From Candidatus Omnitrophota bacterium (GTDB lineage: Bacteria; Omnitrophota; Gorgyraeia; Duberdicusellales; 4484-171): a stretch of DNA of 5,855 nt. Within the stretch, counting starts at the first letter, position 1. The number at the start of each line of letters is the position of its first letter. The stretch spans positions 1 through 5,855 of the forward strand of contig JAQTUC010000093.1 in the NCBI GenBank assembly GCA_028710385.1, in the 5' to 3' direction. Below are positions 1 through 5,855 of this stretch, in pieces. The translations under genes and the position numbers were made by a program. The notes beneath the pieces are model-generated. The model made no database searches, had not been told where the DNA came from, and saw only the letters and a program-made list of their open reading frames with translations.

Positions 1-609
1 CAGGCGGCCCACAAACAAAACAATGCGCCCGGGAAATTTTTCCCGAAGCCCCAGAAACGCTTCTTTATCTTCGCTGGATAATTCAAAACGCCCCACATCT
101 ATTCCGAAAGGTATTATAACACACTTGTCCTTAAGATCGCGCAAAAAAGGAGACCGCTCAAGAAGCGCCGGAGACGATATTATTATGCGATCGGCTCTTT
201 TAAGAAACTTTTTTAAAATAGGCGCATAAAAAAACAATGCTTTGTTATATCCGGATATATCAGCATGATAACTTACGATAAGCGGTTTCTTGCGCGGATA
301 AAGCGCCAGGCAATAGGCTTCCGCTATCGGGGATGGGAAATGAAAATGCAAAATATTATTTTTTGTTTTCAACCACCACCACGGAGTAGCCAGGCCAAGA
401 TGCACGGAAGAAAGAATTCTGCCTGCGCTTGCTGATTTAATTACCTTATATTTATCCCTATGCTCTATCTCCGTGAAAGGTTTTGTATTGGCGCATAAAA
501 CCGTGAGCTCAACTTTATTTTTAATTTCTTCACAAATATCATACACCACCCTCTCAACCCCTCCGAGAGAAGGCCCGTACAACTTGTTAAACATCATCAC
601 CTTAAGCAT
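1..609 (-). CDS. GT4 family glycosyltransferase, N-terminal half (partial, cut by window edge)
   Basis: I translated this frame by hand: 203 codons run open from the ATG at 609 to base 1 with no stop, so the C-terminal half lies outside the window. What is visible is the acceptor-side Rossmann domain of a GT-B retaining glycosyltransferase. It has the early loop YGPSLGGVER (residues 11-20, with the Gly pair at 16-17), ILHFHFPSP (86-94), SYHADISGYNK (113-123), ADRIIISSPALL (139-150) and VIIPFGIDVGRF (164-175). VLFVGRL (197-203) is the usual first strand of the nucleotide-sugar-binding domain. The HADI...SSP...IPFGID pattern resembles WfcD-like mannosyltransferases of GT4, by memory only; donor and acceptor are unknown. 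It probably acts at the cytoplasmic membrane face on a lipid-linked glycan. It starts 4 nt after the radical SAM stop codon, with an AGGTGA ribosome site overlapping that stop, so it is very likely co-translated. The family call is secure; the specificity is not. Confidence 0.9.
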   Translation of the reverse strand, partial: MLKVMMFNKLYGPSLGGVERVVYDICEEIKNKVELTVLCANTKPFTEIEHRDKYKVIKSASAGRILSSVHLGLATPWWWLKTKNNILHFHFPSPIAEAYCLALYPRKKPLIVSYHADISGYNKALFFYAPILKKFLKRADRIIISSPALLERSPFLRDLKDKCVIIPFGIDVGRFELSSEDKEAFLGLREKFPGRIVLFVGRL

Positions 610-613
610 AACC

Positions 614-619
614 TCACCT
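614..619 (-). promoter_or_regulatory. Ribosome binding site of the edge GT4 gene, overlapping the upstream stop
   Basis: On the minus strand AGGTGA lies 4 nt before the ATG at 609 and contains the TGA stop (614-616) of the preceding radical SAM gene. It fixes the start of the edge gene, which has further in-frame ATGs at codons 5 and 6, and indicates coupling between the two genes. Confidence 0.65.
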
Positions 620-2059
620 GGCTCCTGATTGTGTCCGGTTTAAGCGCACCCTTTCAAAAATTCCTCTTATATTTTTATGATGCCTTATAAGATAATAAAT
701 TAGCCTTACAGATATAAAATTAGCCGCAAACATTCCCGGCCAGCCGAATTTTTTTAATTTTCTTTTTATTGTCCTTTTTAAAATCCTGTTTTCTGCTTTT
801 TTCAGGTTTTTGAATATTTTTATCCTCTCTCCCCTGGGCAGCTCTTCGGTTTCAAACAAAGGCTTATTGCTGAAAGCTGACGCCTCATTAAGATATTTTT
901 GCGGGTCTTCCAGGAAGAGATTTTTTTCTTTAAGCCATTTAAACAGCTCTGTTCCTGGATAAGGTATAATATTATAAAAACGCGCCTCAAAAACAGGGTA
1001 TTTTTCTGCAAGCCTTACCGAATCTTCTATGTCGGCTGCGGTTTCACCGGGAGAGCCGGCCAGAAAAAATAGCGTTACATCATAACCAAGGCTGCAGGCA
1101 TCGCTAATTGCCGCCTCAATCCGCTCAATAGGCTCTCCTTTTTTTAAAATCCCCAGCACACGGTTGTTCCCGGCCTCAACCCCAAAGCCTATATAGTTAA
1201 ATCCGGTTTCCCGCATCCGGAAAAGCAAATCTCTGTCAACTTTATCCGCGCGTATACCGTTACCGCAGCGAAGGTCAAGCCCGGTTAATCCCCGCTTTTT
1301 AATTTCATCGCAAATTTCATATACCCTTTCCTTAAAAAAAGTAAAATTATCATCCGCAAAATTAAATCTGCGGTAATTTTTTGCGTACCAGTACTCTATT
1401 TCATCAACAACATTTTTAGCGCTTCTTACGCGTAAATTTCTTCCGATTGCAAGTTTTACGGGACAATAAATACAATCATAAGGGCAGCCCCGGGAGGAAA
1501 TGATCATTATCTCTTTAAGAAAATATTTATTTAATTCAAACTTCCCGTATTTCGGAAACGGCAACGAATCCAAATCAGCGTTAAATTCCCTGTCTCCGTT
1601 ATATATAATCTCCCCTTTATCGCGGTGCATCAACCCCTTAATTTCCTTAAAATCCTTGCCCTGACACAGTTCAAGAAAAGTGTTTTCCCCCTCAAGGACT
1701 ATACCGAAATCTATGGCGCTGCACTCGGAAAGCGCATCGCGCCTTAAGGTTGAAATATGAGGGCCTCCAACAACCACTTTAATATCCGGGTATTTTTTCT
1801 TGATTGCTTCTATCAAACCGTAAGTATCTCTGTATTTATATGTCCATACTGTTACGCCGATAATTTCCGGCATAAATTTATCAATTTTATCCCACAAATG
1901 CTTTATCTTTATGCCTAAAACCATATCAACTACTTCAACTGCTACGGAATTGGTTTCCAGGAATTGAGAAATATATCCAAGGCCGGCAGAGGGCCGTATG
2001 GGCCCGAGATAACTTCCTGCAACCGAAGGATTAATCAGAAGCGCTTTTTTATACCGCAT
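614..2059 (-). CDS. B12-binding-domain radical SAM protein
   Basis: This 481-residue protein has the architecture of cobalamin-dependent radical SAM enzymes (B12-binding domain followed by radical SAM domain, COG1032 type). Residues 1-135 form the Rossmann-like cobalamin-binding region: KKALLINPSV at the start, GLGYISQFL (26-34), VVVGGPHIS (95-103) and VLEGENTF (121-128). The DxHxxG base-on motif is absent (the equivalent region reads VVDMVLG), as is common in this class. The radical SAM TIM-barrel region begins near 183, with the [4Fe-4S] ligands C192, C196 and C199 in RGCPYDCIYC. FADDNFTF (234-241), GFGVEAGNNRVL (291-302) and IPYPGTELF (365-373) match typical strands of this class. The tail from about 425 is very basic (KRTIKRKLKKFGW), with a hydrophobic patch near 445-457 that may touch membrane. 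It is cytoplasmic. The substrate is unknown; the context of three glycosyltransferases suggests a sugar, lipid carrier or glycan intermediate, and methyl transfer is only one possible reaction. The start follows the GT4 stop by 2 nt and has an AGGA site 9 nt upstream. Confidence 0.93.
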   Translation of the reverse strand: MRYKKALLINPSVAGSYLGPIRPSAGLGYISQFLETNSVAVEVVDMVLGIKIKHLWDKIDKFMPEIIGVTVWTYKYRDTYGLIEAIKKKYPDIKVVVGGPHISTLRRDALSECSAIDFGIVLEGENTFLELCQGKDFKEIKGLMHRDKGEIIYNGDREFNADLDSLPFPKYGKFELNKYFLKEIMIISSRGCPYDCIYCPVKLAIGRNLRVRSAKNVVDEIEYWYAKNYRRFNFADDNFTFFKERVYEICDEIKKRGLTGLDLRCGNGIRADKVDRDLLFRMRETGFNYIGFGVEAGNNRVLGILKKGEPIERIEAAISDACSLGYDVTLFFLAGSPGETAADIEDSVRLAEKYPVFEARFYNIIPYPGTELFKWLKEKNLFLEDPQKYLNEASAFSNKPLFETEELPRGERIKIFKNLKKAENRILKRTIKRKLKKFGWPGMFAANFISVRLIYYLIRHHKNIRGIFERVRLNRTQSGAR

Positions 2060-2061
2060 TA

Positions 2062-3204
2062 TTATCTATCCTGTAAAACTGAATTATATAAATCAAAATA
2101 TTCCTTTGCTACATTCTCATAAGAAAAAATTTCCGAAAGTTCTTTTGCGAAACAGCCAAGCCTTGCCCTTAATTCTCCTGAGGCGATAAGTTTTTTTACG
2201 GCATCAGCCAGTTTTTTGGCGTCTTTAACGGGAACAGCGAGTATATTTTCAGAGTCTTTTAAGCCGTCGGGCAATTTTTCTTTGATGTTAACTATAACGG
2301 GCAGGCCGTGGCATAAAGCAGCCAGAAAGCTTCCCCTGCGGTAGGAGACTCCGTCATCATAAAGCTCAACGCAAATATCCGACGACAATAAATATCTTGA
2401 GGCTTCCTCTTCCGGGCAATACCCCGTCCAGATAATTAAATCGCTGACATTAAGGCTACAGGCTAAGCCCTTAAGGCTCGCGTGGTATTTGTTTTCCTGC
2501 GGCAAAAATTCGCTTATAAAAATAAGTTTAATCAAACTGCCTTCTTCCTTAAGAATTTTCAGGCAATACAATAATGTTTCAAGGCCTTTTTTCGGCAGAA
2601 TATAGCCAAAATTGGAAATCAATGTTTCGCCTTCAAGAACTCCCAATTTCTGCCTTATTAGTTTCTTTTCTCCGCTGTCCATTGTGACCGGTTTTATATT
2701 TGAGCTTATGTGGATAACTTCAAGCTTTGAGCGCAAAAACGGCATTTTTTTCGCCAGATATTCTTTTTCCTCGGAAACCGTAAGAACAATTTTGTCGCAA
2801 AACATAAAAAATGGTATGGCTCTTATCTTGTTAAATATATGCGCCGTTGCGATGTCATGCATAGTTACAATCAGGCGGATTTTGGGTAAAAAAAGTTTTA
2901 AAAAAACAGGAAAAACATTTATCATGGCCTTATCTTTGTAGCTTTGGGTAGGGTACTGTATATGAATTATATCGGCCTTATTTTTTTTGAAAAAATCAAG
3001 CAAAGTAAAAAGGCCGGAAAAATTCCAGCTCTTAATTAACTGGGTAACCGTAACCCCTTCAAGCGGCTTAATCTGAGGGTTTTTTGTGGTAACAATGTTA
3101 AGCGTTAAGCCGTACTTTTTAAGCTCTGAGCAAAAACGGTAGGTAAAATCACCCACGCCGCAATGCATTTCAGGAAACGTGCCGCTGATTATGTATATAT
3201 TCAT
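2062..3204 (-). CDS. GT4 family glycosyltransferase, variant type without the EX7E Glu pair
   Basis: This 380-residue protein has the full length expected of a GT-B glycosyltransferase. The N-terminal domain shows FPEMHCGVGDFTYRF (10-24, the Gly-rich acceptor loop), ADIIHIQYPTQ (77-87) and LIVTMHDIATAH (111-122). The C-terminal domain starts with LISNFGYILPKKGLETLL (195-212), the strand-loop-helix with KKG seen across GT4. LLSSDICVELYDDG (272-285) is followed by SYRRGSFLAALCHGLPVI (287-304). In most GT4 enzymes that last segment reads E-x7-E and contacts the nucleotide sugar; here the equivalent positions are about S287 and A295. A subgroup with an RRGS(L/F)xAAL signature is familiar to me, so this looks like a family variant and not a dead enzyme. 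No signal peptide is visible; it is probably cytoplasmic or membrane-peripheral. It transfers an unknown sugar to a glycan intermediate. The ATG overlaps the GT9 stop (ATGA), and AAGGA lies 9 nt upstream. Confidence 0.92.
   Translation of the reverse strand: MNIYIISGTFPEMHCGVGDFTYRFCSELKKYGLTLNIVTTKNPQIKPLEGVTVTQLIKSWNFSGLFTLLDFFKKNKADIIHIQYPTQSYKDKAMINVFPVFLKLFLPKIRLIVTMHDIATAHIFNKIRAIPFFMFCDKIVLTVSEEKEYLAKKMPFLRSKLEVIHISSNIKPVTMDSGEKKLIRQKLGVLEGETLISNFGYILPKKGLETLLYCLKILKEEGSLIKLIFISEFLPQENKYHASLKGLACSLNVSDLIIWTGYCPEEEASRYLLSSDICVELYDDGVSYRRGSFLAALCHGLPVIVNIKEKLPDGLKDSENILAVPVKDAKKLADAVKKLIASGELRARLGCFAKELSEIFSYENVAKEYFDLYNSVLQDR
2069..2072 (-). promoter_or_regulatory. Ribosome binding site of the radical SAM gene
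   Basis: AGGA on the minus strand, 9 nt before the ATG at 2059, lies inside the last codons of the upstream GT4 gene. It supports the annotated start and coupling across the 2-nt gap. Confidence 0.55.
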
Positions 3205-4412
3205 TTTATCAAATCCTTATACCCGGGCAGGTTCCTTATATGCTCATCAACAATTCCCAAAATATCTTCAACTGAAATTGCGCCAAGGCACTTAAGAGTT
3301 TTACATTCAATTAACCCGCAGGGGCTGCAATAAACTTCCTTATGAATGACTACCGCTCCTTTAGAGAGCGGTTTCCAATGGCCAGGCTTATTCTGCCCGC
3401 CCCAGATAGCTATTACCGGGATATTTTGAGCCTCTGCAATATGCATAACGCCGGAATCCCCTCCGATAAATAAATTGCACCTATCTAAAATCGCAGCTAG
3501 TTGTTTTATGCTGGTTTTACCAGTAAGATTAATTAAGTCTCCGTCCGCGGCAGGCAGTTTCAATAAATCAGCTTCACCTTTCCCTCCCACCAAAAGTATT
3601 TTAGCTTTATATTTTTTTAAAATCTCTTCTATGAGAGAGCTGAACCGTTCTGGCATCCAGCGTTTAGTGGCAGTGCCTGCACCCGGGTGCACCGCTATTA
3701 AAAAATCTCCGGATTTAATATTTTCGCTTTTAAATATGCTATCTGCGTAATCTCTGTCTTCTTTGGAAAGGAATAATTTTAAAGCAGGGCTCACCGGCTC
3801 ACAGGTATTTCCTTCTTTTATTGATAAAACAAAATTAATATTATGCTCAACCTGATGCTTATCCTGCCTTTTTTCAACATCAAATTCCATAATGTCGGTG
3901 AGCAGAAAACCAGCGCCGCTGAAAGAATAACCGATCCTTTTCCTGGCTCCGCTAAGCTTCATAAAAAAAATATTTCTTATGTCTCCGCGTAAATCAATTG
4001 CCATGTCAAATTTTTTTGAGCGCAATATCCTGATAAAATTACGCGCCTGCCCGAAAGAAAAACCCGGCCTTTTTGACCTTTCAAACCAGGGCGTTTCATA
4101 GACCATAATCTCATCCACATCCGGGTTACCGGCAAGTATATCTTTTGCCCAGGGAGCAACTGCAACCGTAATTAAGCTTTCCGGAAATTTTTTTCTTAAA
4201 ATATTCAGGGCCGGAGTTATAGCCAAAACATCTCCTATGTGCGCAAATTCAATTACCAGAATTTTTTCAACCGCCATACCGGCTGGCTGTTTCCTTAGGA
4301 AAGAAAACGGCCTATAAAGCAAAAATCCCAGGAAATCAATAAGGTAGGCCAGGAAGATATATATTTTCTTTTTGTAAATATAGCGTTTACTCATTTGATT
4401 TTTTTGTTTCAT
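3201..4412 (-). CDS. GT9 (heptosyltransferase-family) glycosyltransferase with N-terminal hydrophobic extension
   Basis: This 403-residue protein matches the ADP-heptose:LPS heptosyltransferase family (GT9, WaaC/WaaF/RfaQ type; GT-B fold, inverting). The core begins at residue 50 with KILVIEFAHIGDVLAITPAL; D61 in the IGDV motif corresponds to the catalytic Asp of WaaC. The second domain has VHPGAGTATKRWMPERF (241-257), ILLVGGKGE (272-280), NLTGKTSIKQLAAIL (295-309) and FIGGDSGVMHIAEA (315-328), the nucleotide-sugar loop. A Cys set C362-x2-C365-x4-C370-x4-C375 near the C-terminus recurs in this family. Residues 1-49 are an extension with basic residues, then a hydrophobic stretch (17-33) and RPFSFLRK, probably a membrane anchor or amphipathic helix. 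The donor may be ADP-heptose or another sugar; GT9 membership alone does not decide it. The start is uncertain: ATG 4412 overlaps the upstream gene by 26 nt, while ATG 4394 (Met7) overlaps by 8 nt (ATGAGTAA). Neither has a clear ribosome site, so coupling to the upstream gene is likely. Confidence 0.93.
   Translation of the reverse strand: MKQKNQMSKRYIYKKKIYIFLAYLIDFLGFLLYRPFSFLRKQPAGMAVEKILVIEFAHIGDVLAITPALNILRKKFPESLITVAVAPWAKDILAGNPDVDEIMVYETPWFERSKRPGFSFGQARNFIRILRSKKFDMAIDLRGDIRNIFFMKLSGARKRIGYSFSGAGFLLTDIMEFDVEKRQDKHQVEHNINFVLSIKEGNTCEPVSPALKLFLSKEDRDYADSIFKSENIKSGDFLIAVHPGAGTATKRWMPERFSSLIEEILKKYKAKILLVGGKGEADLLKLPAADGDLINLTGKTSIKQLAAILDRCNLFIGGDSGVMHIAEAQNIPVIAIWGGQNKPGHWKPLSKGAVVIHKEVYCSPCGLIECKTLKCLGAISVEDILGIVDEHIRNLPGYKDLIK
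3214..3218 (-). promoter_or_regulatory. Ribosome binding site of the variant GT4 gene
   Basis: AAGGA on the minus strand, 9 nt before the ATG at 3204, lies within the end of the GT9 gene. Together with the ATGA stop/start overlap it fixes the start and points to translational coupling. Confidence 0.6.
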
Positions 4413-5754
4413 TCAAGCTAAGCTGGATAACCGCAAACGCAAGGCCGAATATAGGCCACACGTGGATACGGTAAAAATTAAAAGTAACATAGTATTCTCC
4501 CAGAAGCGTTGCAATGCCTACCATAAGCCCGGCAGCAGCTGCCTTTAAAAAAGTATCGTTAGCCCGCCATATGCTTTTGGATAAAGCGCGCAGCATCGTG
4601 ATAAAAAACCAGACAAAAGGAATGAAACCGGCGATGCCAAGGTCTGTCAATATTTCCCAGTAAAGGCAGTTATAAGAAGGCCTTACGAATGTTTCTTTGG
4701 TGACTTTAGCCTTATATTCCTGATCTGCTTTCCACGCCCAGTTTCCGGGGCCAACTCCTATGAAGGGGTGATCCATAAACATTTTCTGACCCATTACTCT
4801 TCCTGCCCAGCGGCTGTCTTGTTTTGCCATTTTGTCAAAATAGTTACTGACCGTTACCTTTATAAAGTCTACATTAAAAAAAGCTCCGGCTAAAAAAACT
4901 ATGTATATACTTAGAGCAAGGATTATGCTGTAGCGCATAGCTTTCCCGGCAGTGACCATGCGGTAATGTTTTATAATAAATGGAATGGCTATGATAATAA
5001 GCGTTATGCCTGCCAAACCCGTTGTTGAAAAAGAAAAGTAGTTGGCAAGGAGAAGCGTGAAGCTGCCGGCGACAGTAAACAGCAATCCCAGGCGGTAAAC
5101 TCTTAGAATAAACATAAAAAGCGCAAGCGGAACAATAGGCGCCAGATAAAGAGACAAATACTGCGGTTCACTGAATGTGCCTTTTATGCCTATAAACCCT
5201 TTGCGCCCGATCAGGGACCAGGTTTCAAAATGTACGCCGAAAATATTAAGCACCATTGATATAAGAGAAATGGTGCATATGGCAAGCGTTGAAATCAATA
5301 ATACGTTAACGCATTTTCGTAAATCTTTCTCGTCTTTTATCGCATAGCAAACCGAAAGCGACACTAAAATGGAAAAAATACACCACGTAACCACCTTGAT
5401 AATTCTAAAACCGGCGGAATTAAAATTCATTTCCTGCGCAAATTTTATCGCTTCAGGAATCTGGAACAAACCCAATATGATATTAACCAAAGCAAAAATA
5501 AGAAGCGGCAGCAATACGGGAAAAGGGAAAGCATTTCTTCTTGGCCTTACCAGATAACTCCAAAGAAAGGCCATTATGCACAAAAGCCCCATCCATTCCG
5601 CAAGCTTTATGTTCAAGCCGAAATTCCTTGTAACAAAAACTCTCTCAAGCGGCGCAAGTAATATCAGGAAATAAACTCCGTATAAAAGCTTACGCAAAGT
5701 CATCAAAACAATAATCGCCGCGACAACGACAAATAATACTAATTTAAAATCCAT
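4387..5754 (-). CDS. O-antigen ligase/polymerase-like polytopic membrane protein (Wzy_C/WaaL superfamily)
   Basis: This 455-residue protein has about 12 hydrophobic segments by eye (near 3-20, 23-40, 52-69, 77-98, 118-138, 149-171, 201-217, 222-240, 247-262, 273-293, 366-387, 402-420 and 430-446). A large hydrophilic loop spans about 294-365, as in the periplasmic loop of O-antigen ligases and Wzy-type polymerases. Family marks are GTFSEPQYLSLYLAPIVPL (192-210), SRWAGRVMGQKMFMDHPF then IGVGPGNW (314-339), NCLYWEILTDLGIAG (362-376) and FYRIHVWPIFGLA (427-439). The WaaL motif H[NSQ]x9GxxG aligns at exact spacing with N362-C363-x9-G373, so the expected His is Asn. It should join lipid-linked glycan units to each other or to an acceptor such as lipid A-core or a protein; which of these cannot be told. 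The ATG at 5754 lacks a close ribosome site (the nearest, GAGGA, is about 19 nt away) and follows the upstream stop by 11 nt. An in-frame TAA 15 nt before the ATG (5772-5770), with no start codon between, rules out a longer form. Confidence 0.88.
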   Translation of the reverse strand: MDFKLVLFVVVAAIIVLMTLRKLLYGVYFLILLAPLERVFVTRNFGLNIKLAEWMGLLCIMAFLWSYLVRPRRNAFPFPVLLPLLIFALVNIILGLFQIPEAIKFAQEMNFNSAGFRIIKVVTWCIFSILVSLSVCYAIKDEKDLRKCVNVLLISTLAICTISLISMVLNIFGVHFETWSLIGRKGFIGIKGTFSEPQYLSLYLAPIVPLALFMFILRVYRLGLLFTVAGSFTLLLANYFSFSTTGLAGITLIIIAIPFIIKHYRMVTAGKAMRYSIILALSIYIVFLAGAFFNVDFIKVTVSNYFDKMAKQDSRWAGRVMGQKMFMDHPFIGVGPGNWAWKADQEYKAKVTKETFVRPSYNCLYWEILTDLGIAGFIPFVWFFITMLRALSKSIWRANDTFLKAAAAGLMVGIATLLGEYYVTFNFYRIHVWPIFGLAFAVIQLSLNETKKSNE

Positions 5755-5765
5755 ATGGCTGATAT

Positions 5766-5855
5766 TTACTTAGTCCTCTTCTCGGCAAATAACAGAAGGG
5801 GCACGCCGAATATAAGTGCCGCCGGCCAGAAAACAATTCTTTTAAGGAGATTGCC
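5766..5855 (-). CDS. C-terminal end of an unidentified, probably membrane, protein (partial)
   Basis: One minus-strand frame is open from the right edge to a TAA at 5768-5766 and encodes 29 residues ending in PLLLFAEKRTK. A single hydrophobic segment (about residues 7-23, IVFWPAALIFGVPLLLF) is followed by a short positively charged tail, as expected for a final membrane helix ending in the cytoplasm. The stop lies 11 nt from the start of the ligase-like gene, in the same direction, so this is probably the preceding member of the operon. Candidates by context include a chain-length determinant, flippase or other polysaccharide-export membrane protein, but too little is visible to choose. That it codes is inferred from frame openness, hydrophobicity and spacing. 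Confidence 0.6.
   Translation of the reverse strand, partial: GNLLKRIVFWPAALIFGVPLLLFAEKRTK

Noticed and set aside
23..229. Plus-strand open frame of 68 codons.
   Set aside because: It is antisense to the partial GT4 gene, whose translation shows clear family motifs. The plus-strand product is low-complexity, Arg/Ser-rich and has no recognisable domain.
820..1011. Minus-strand 63-codon frame within the radical SAM gene.
   Set aside because: It is out of frame with a well-supported gene and shows no motif. It is best explained as an alternative-frame shadow.
2612..2941. Plus-strand open frame of 109 codons.
   Set aside because: It lies fully inside the variant GT4 gene on the opposite strand, and its product resembles no family I recognise. 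It is a shadow frame.
2701..3000. A-rich and T-rich runs, considered as promoter or upstream AT elements.
   Set aside because: They fall inside coding sequence and reflect Lys, Phe and Ile codons in a moderately AT-rich genome. No paired -35/-10 boxes stand out at a gene start.
3352..3372. Perfect 7-bp inverted repeat (ACCGCTC ... GAGCGGT) with a 7-nt loop, a possible terminator hairpin.
   Set aside because: It lies deep inside the GT9 coding sequence (around residues 347-353), and no T-run follows on the minus strand. It is likely chance within codons.
3475..3750. Plus-strand open frame of 91 codons.
   Set aside because: It is antisense to conserved GT9 motifs (HPGAG, GGDSG), which explain the sequence. 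There is no independent evidence of coding.

Overview
The window is a stretch of a surface-polysaccharide (O-antigen/LPS-type glycan) gene cluster. All coding sequence lies on the minus strand, so transcription runs from high to low coordinates. Six genes are visible: four complete and one cut at each edge. They leave almost no non-coding DNA: the junctions are an 11-nt gap, a 26-nt (or 8-nt) overlap, a 4-nt ATGA overlap, a 2-nt gap and a 4-nt gap. This is the layout of one operon with translational coupling. I see no internal promoter, terminator, tRNA, rRNA, CRISPR array, insertion sequence or attachment site.

In order of transcription: (1) 5855-5766, the last 29 residues of an unidentified membrane-associated protein; (2) 5754-4387, a polytopic O-antigen ligase/polymerase-like protein (Wzy_C/WaaL superfamily); (3) 4412-3201, a GT9 (heptosyltransferase-family) glycosyltransferase with a hydrophobic N-terminal extension; (4) 3204-2062, a GT4 glycosyltransferase of a variant type lacking the usual Glu pair; (5) 2059-614, a radical SAM protein with an N-terminal cobalamin-binding-type domain; (6) 609-1, the N-terminal half of a second GT4 glycosyltransferase, open at the window edge.

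Inferred division of labour: the three glycosyltransferases add sugars to a lipid-linked or core oligosaccharide at the cytoplasmic face. The polytopic protein polymerises the glycan or transfers it to an acceptor at the periplasmic face. The B12-type radical SAM enzyme probably makes an unusual chemical change, such as C-methylation or rearrangement, on a sugar, lipid or precursor. Flippase, nucleotide-sugar synthesis and chain-length genes are not in the window, so the glycan structure cannot be deduced.

The GT9 gene together with a WaaL/Wzy-like protein suggests a Gram-negative-type (diderm) bacterium. The moderately AT-rich DNA (roughly 40% G+C by eye, not counted), Lys/Ile-rich proteins, and the combination of a B12-radical SAM gene with a GT9 carrying an N-terminal extension remind me of uncultivated diderm lineages such as Omnitrophota. 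That placement is a low-confidence impression. I do not see a wholly new system. The best leads are the radical SAM gene inside the glycan operon and the ligase-like protein in which the motif His is replaced by Asn.
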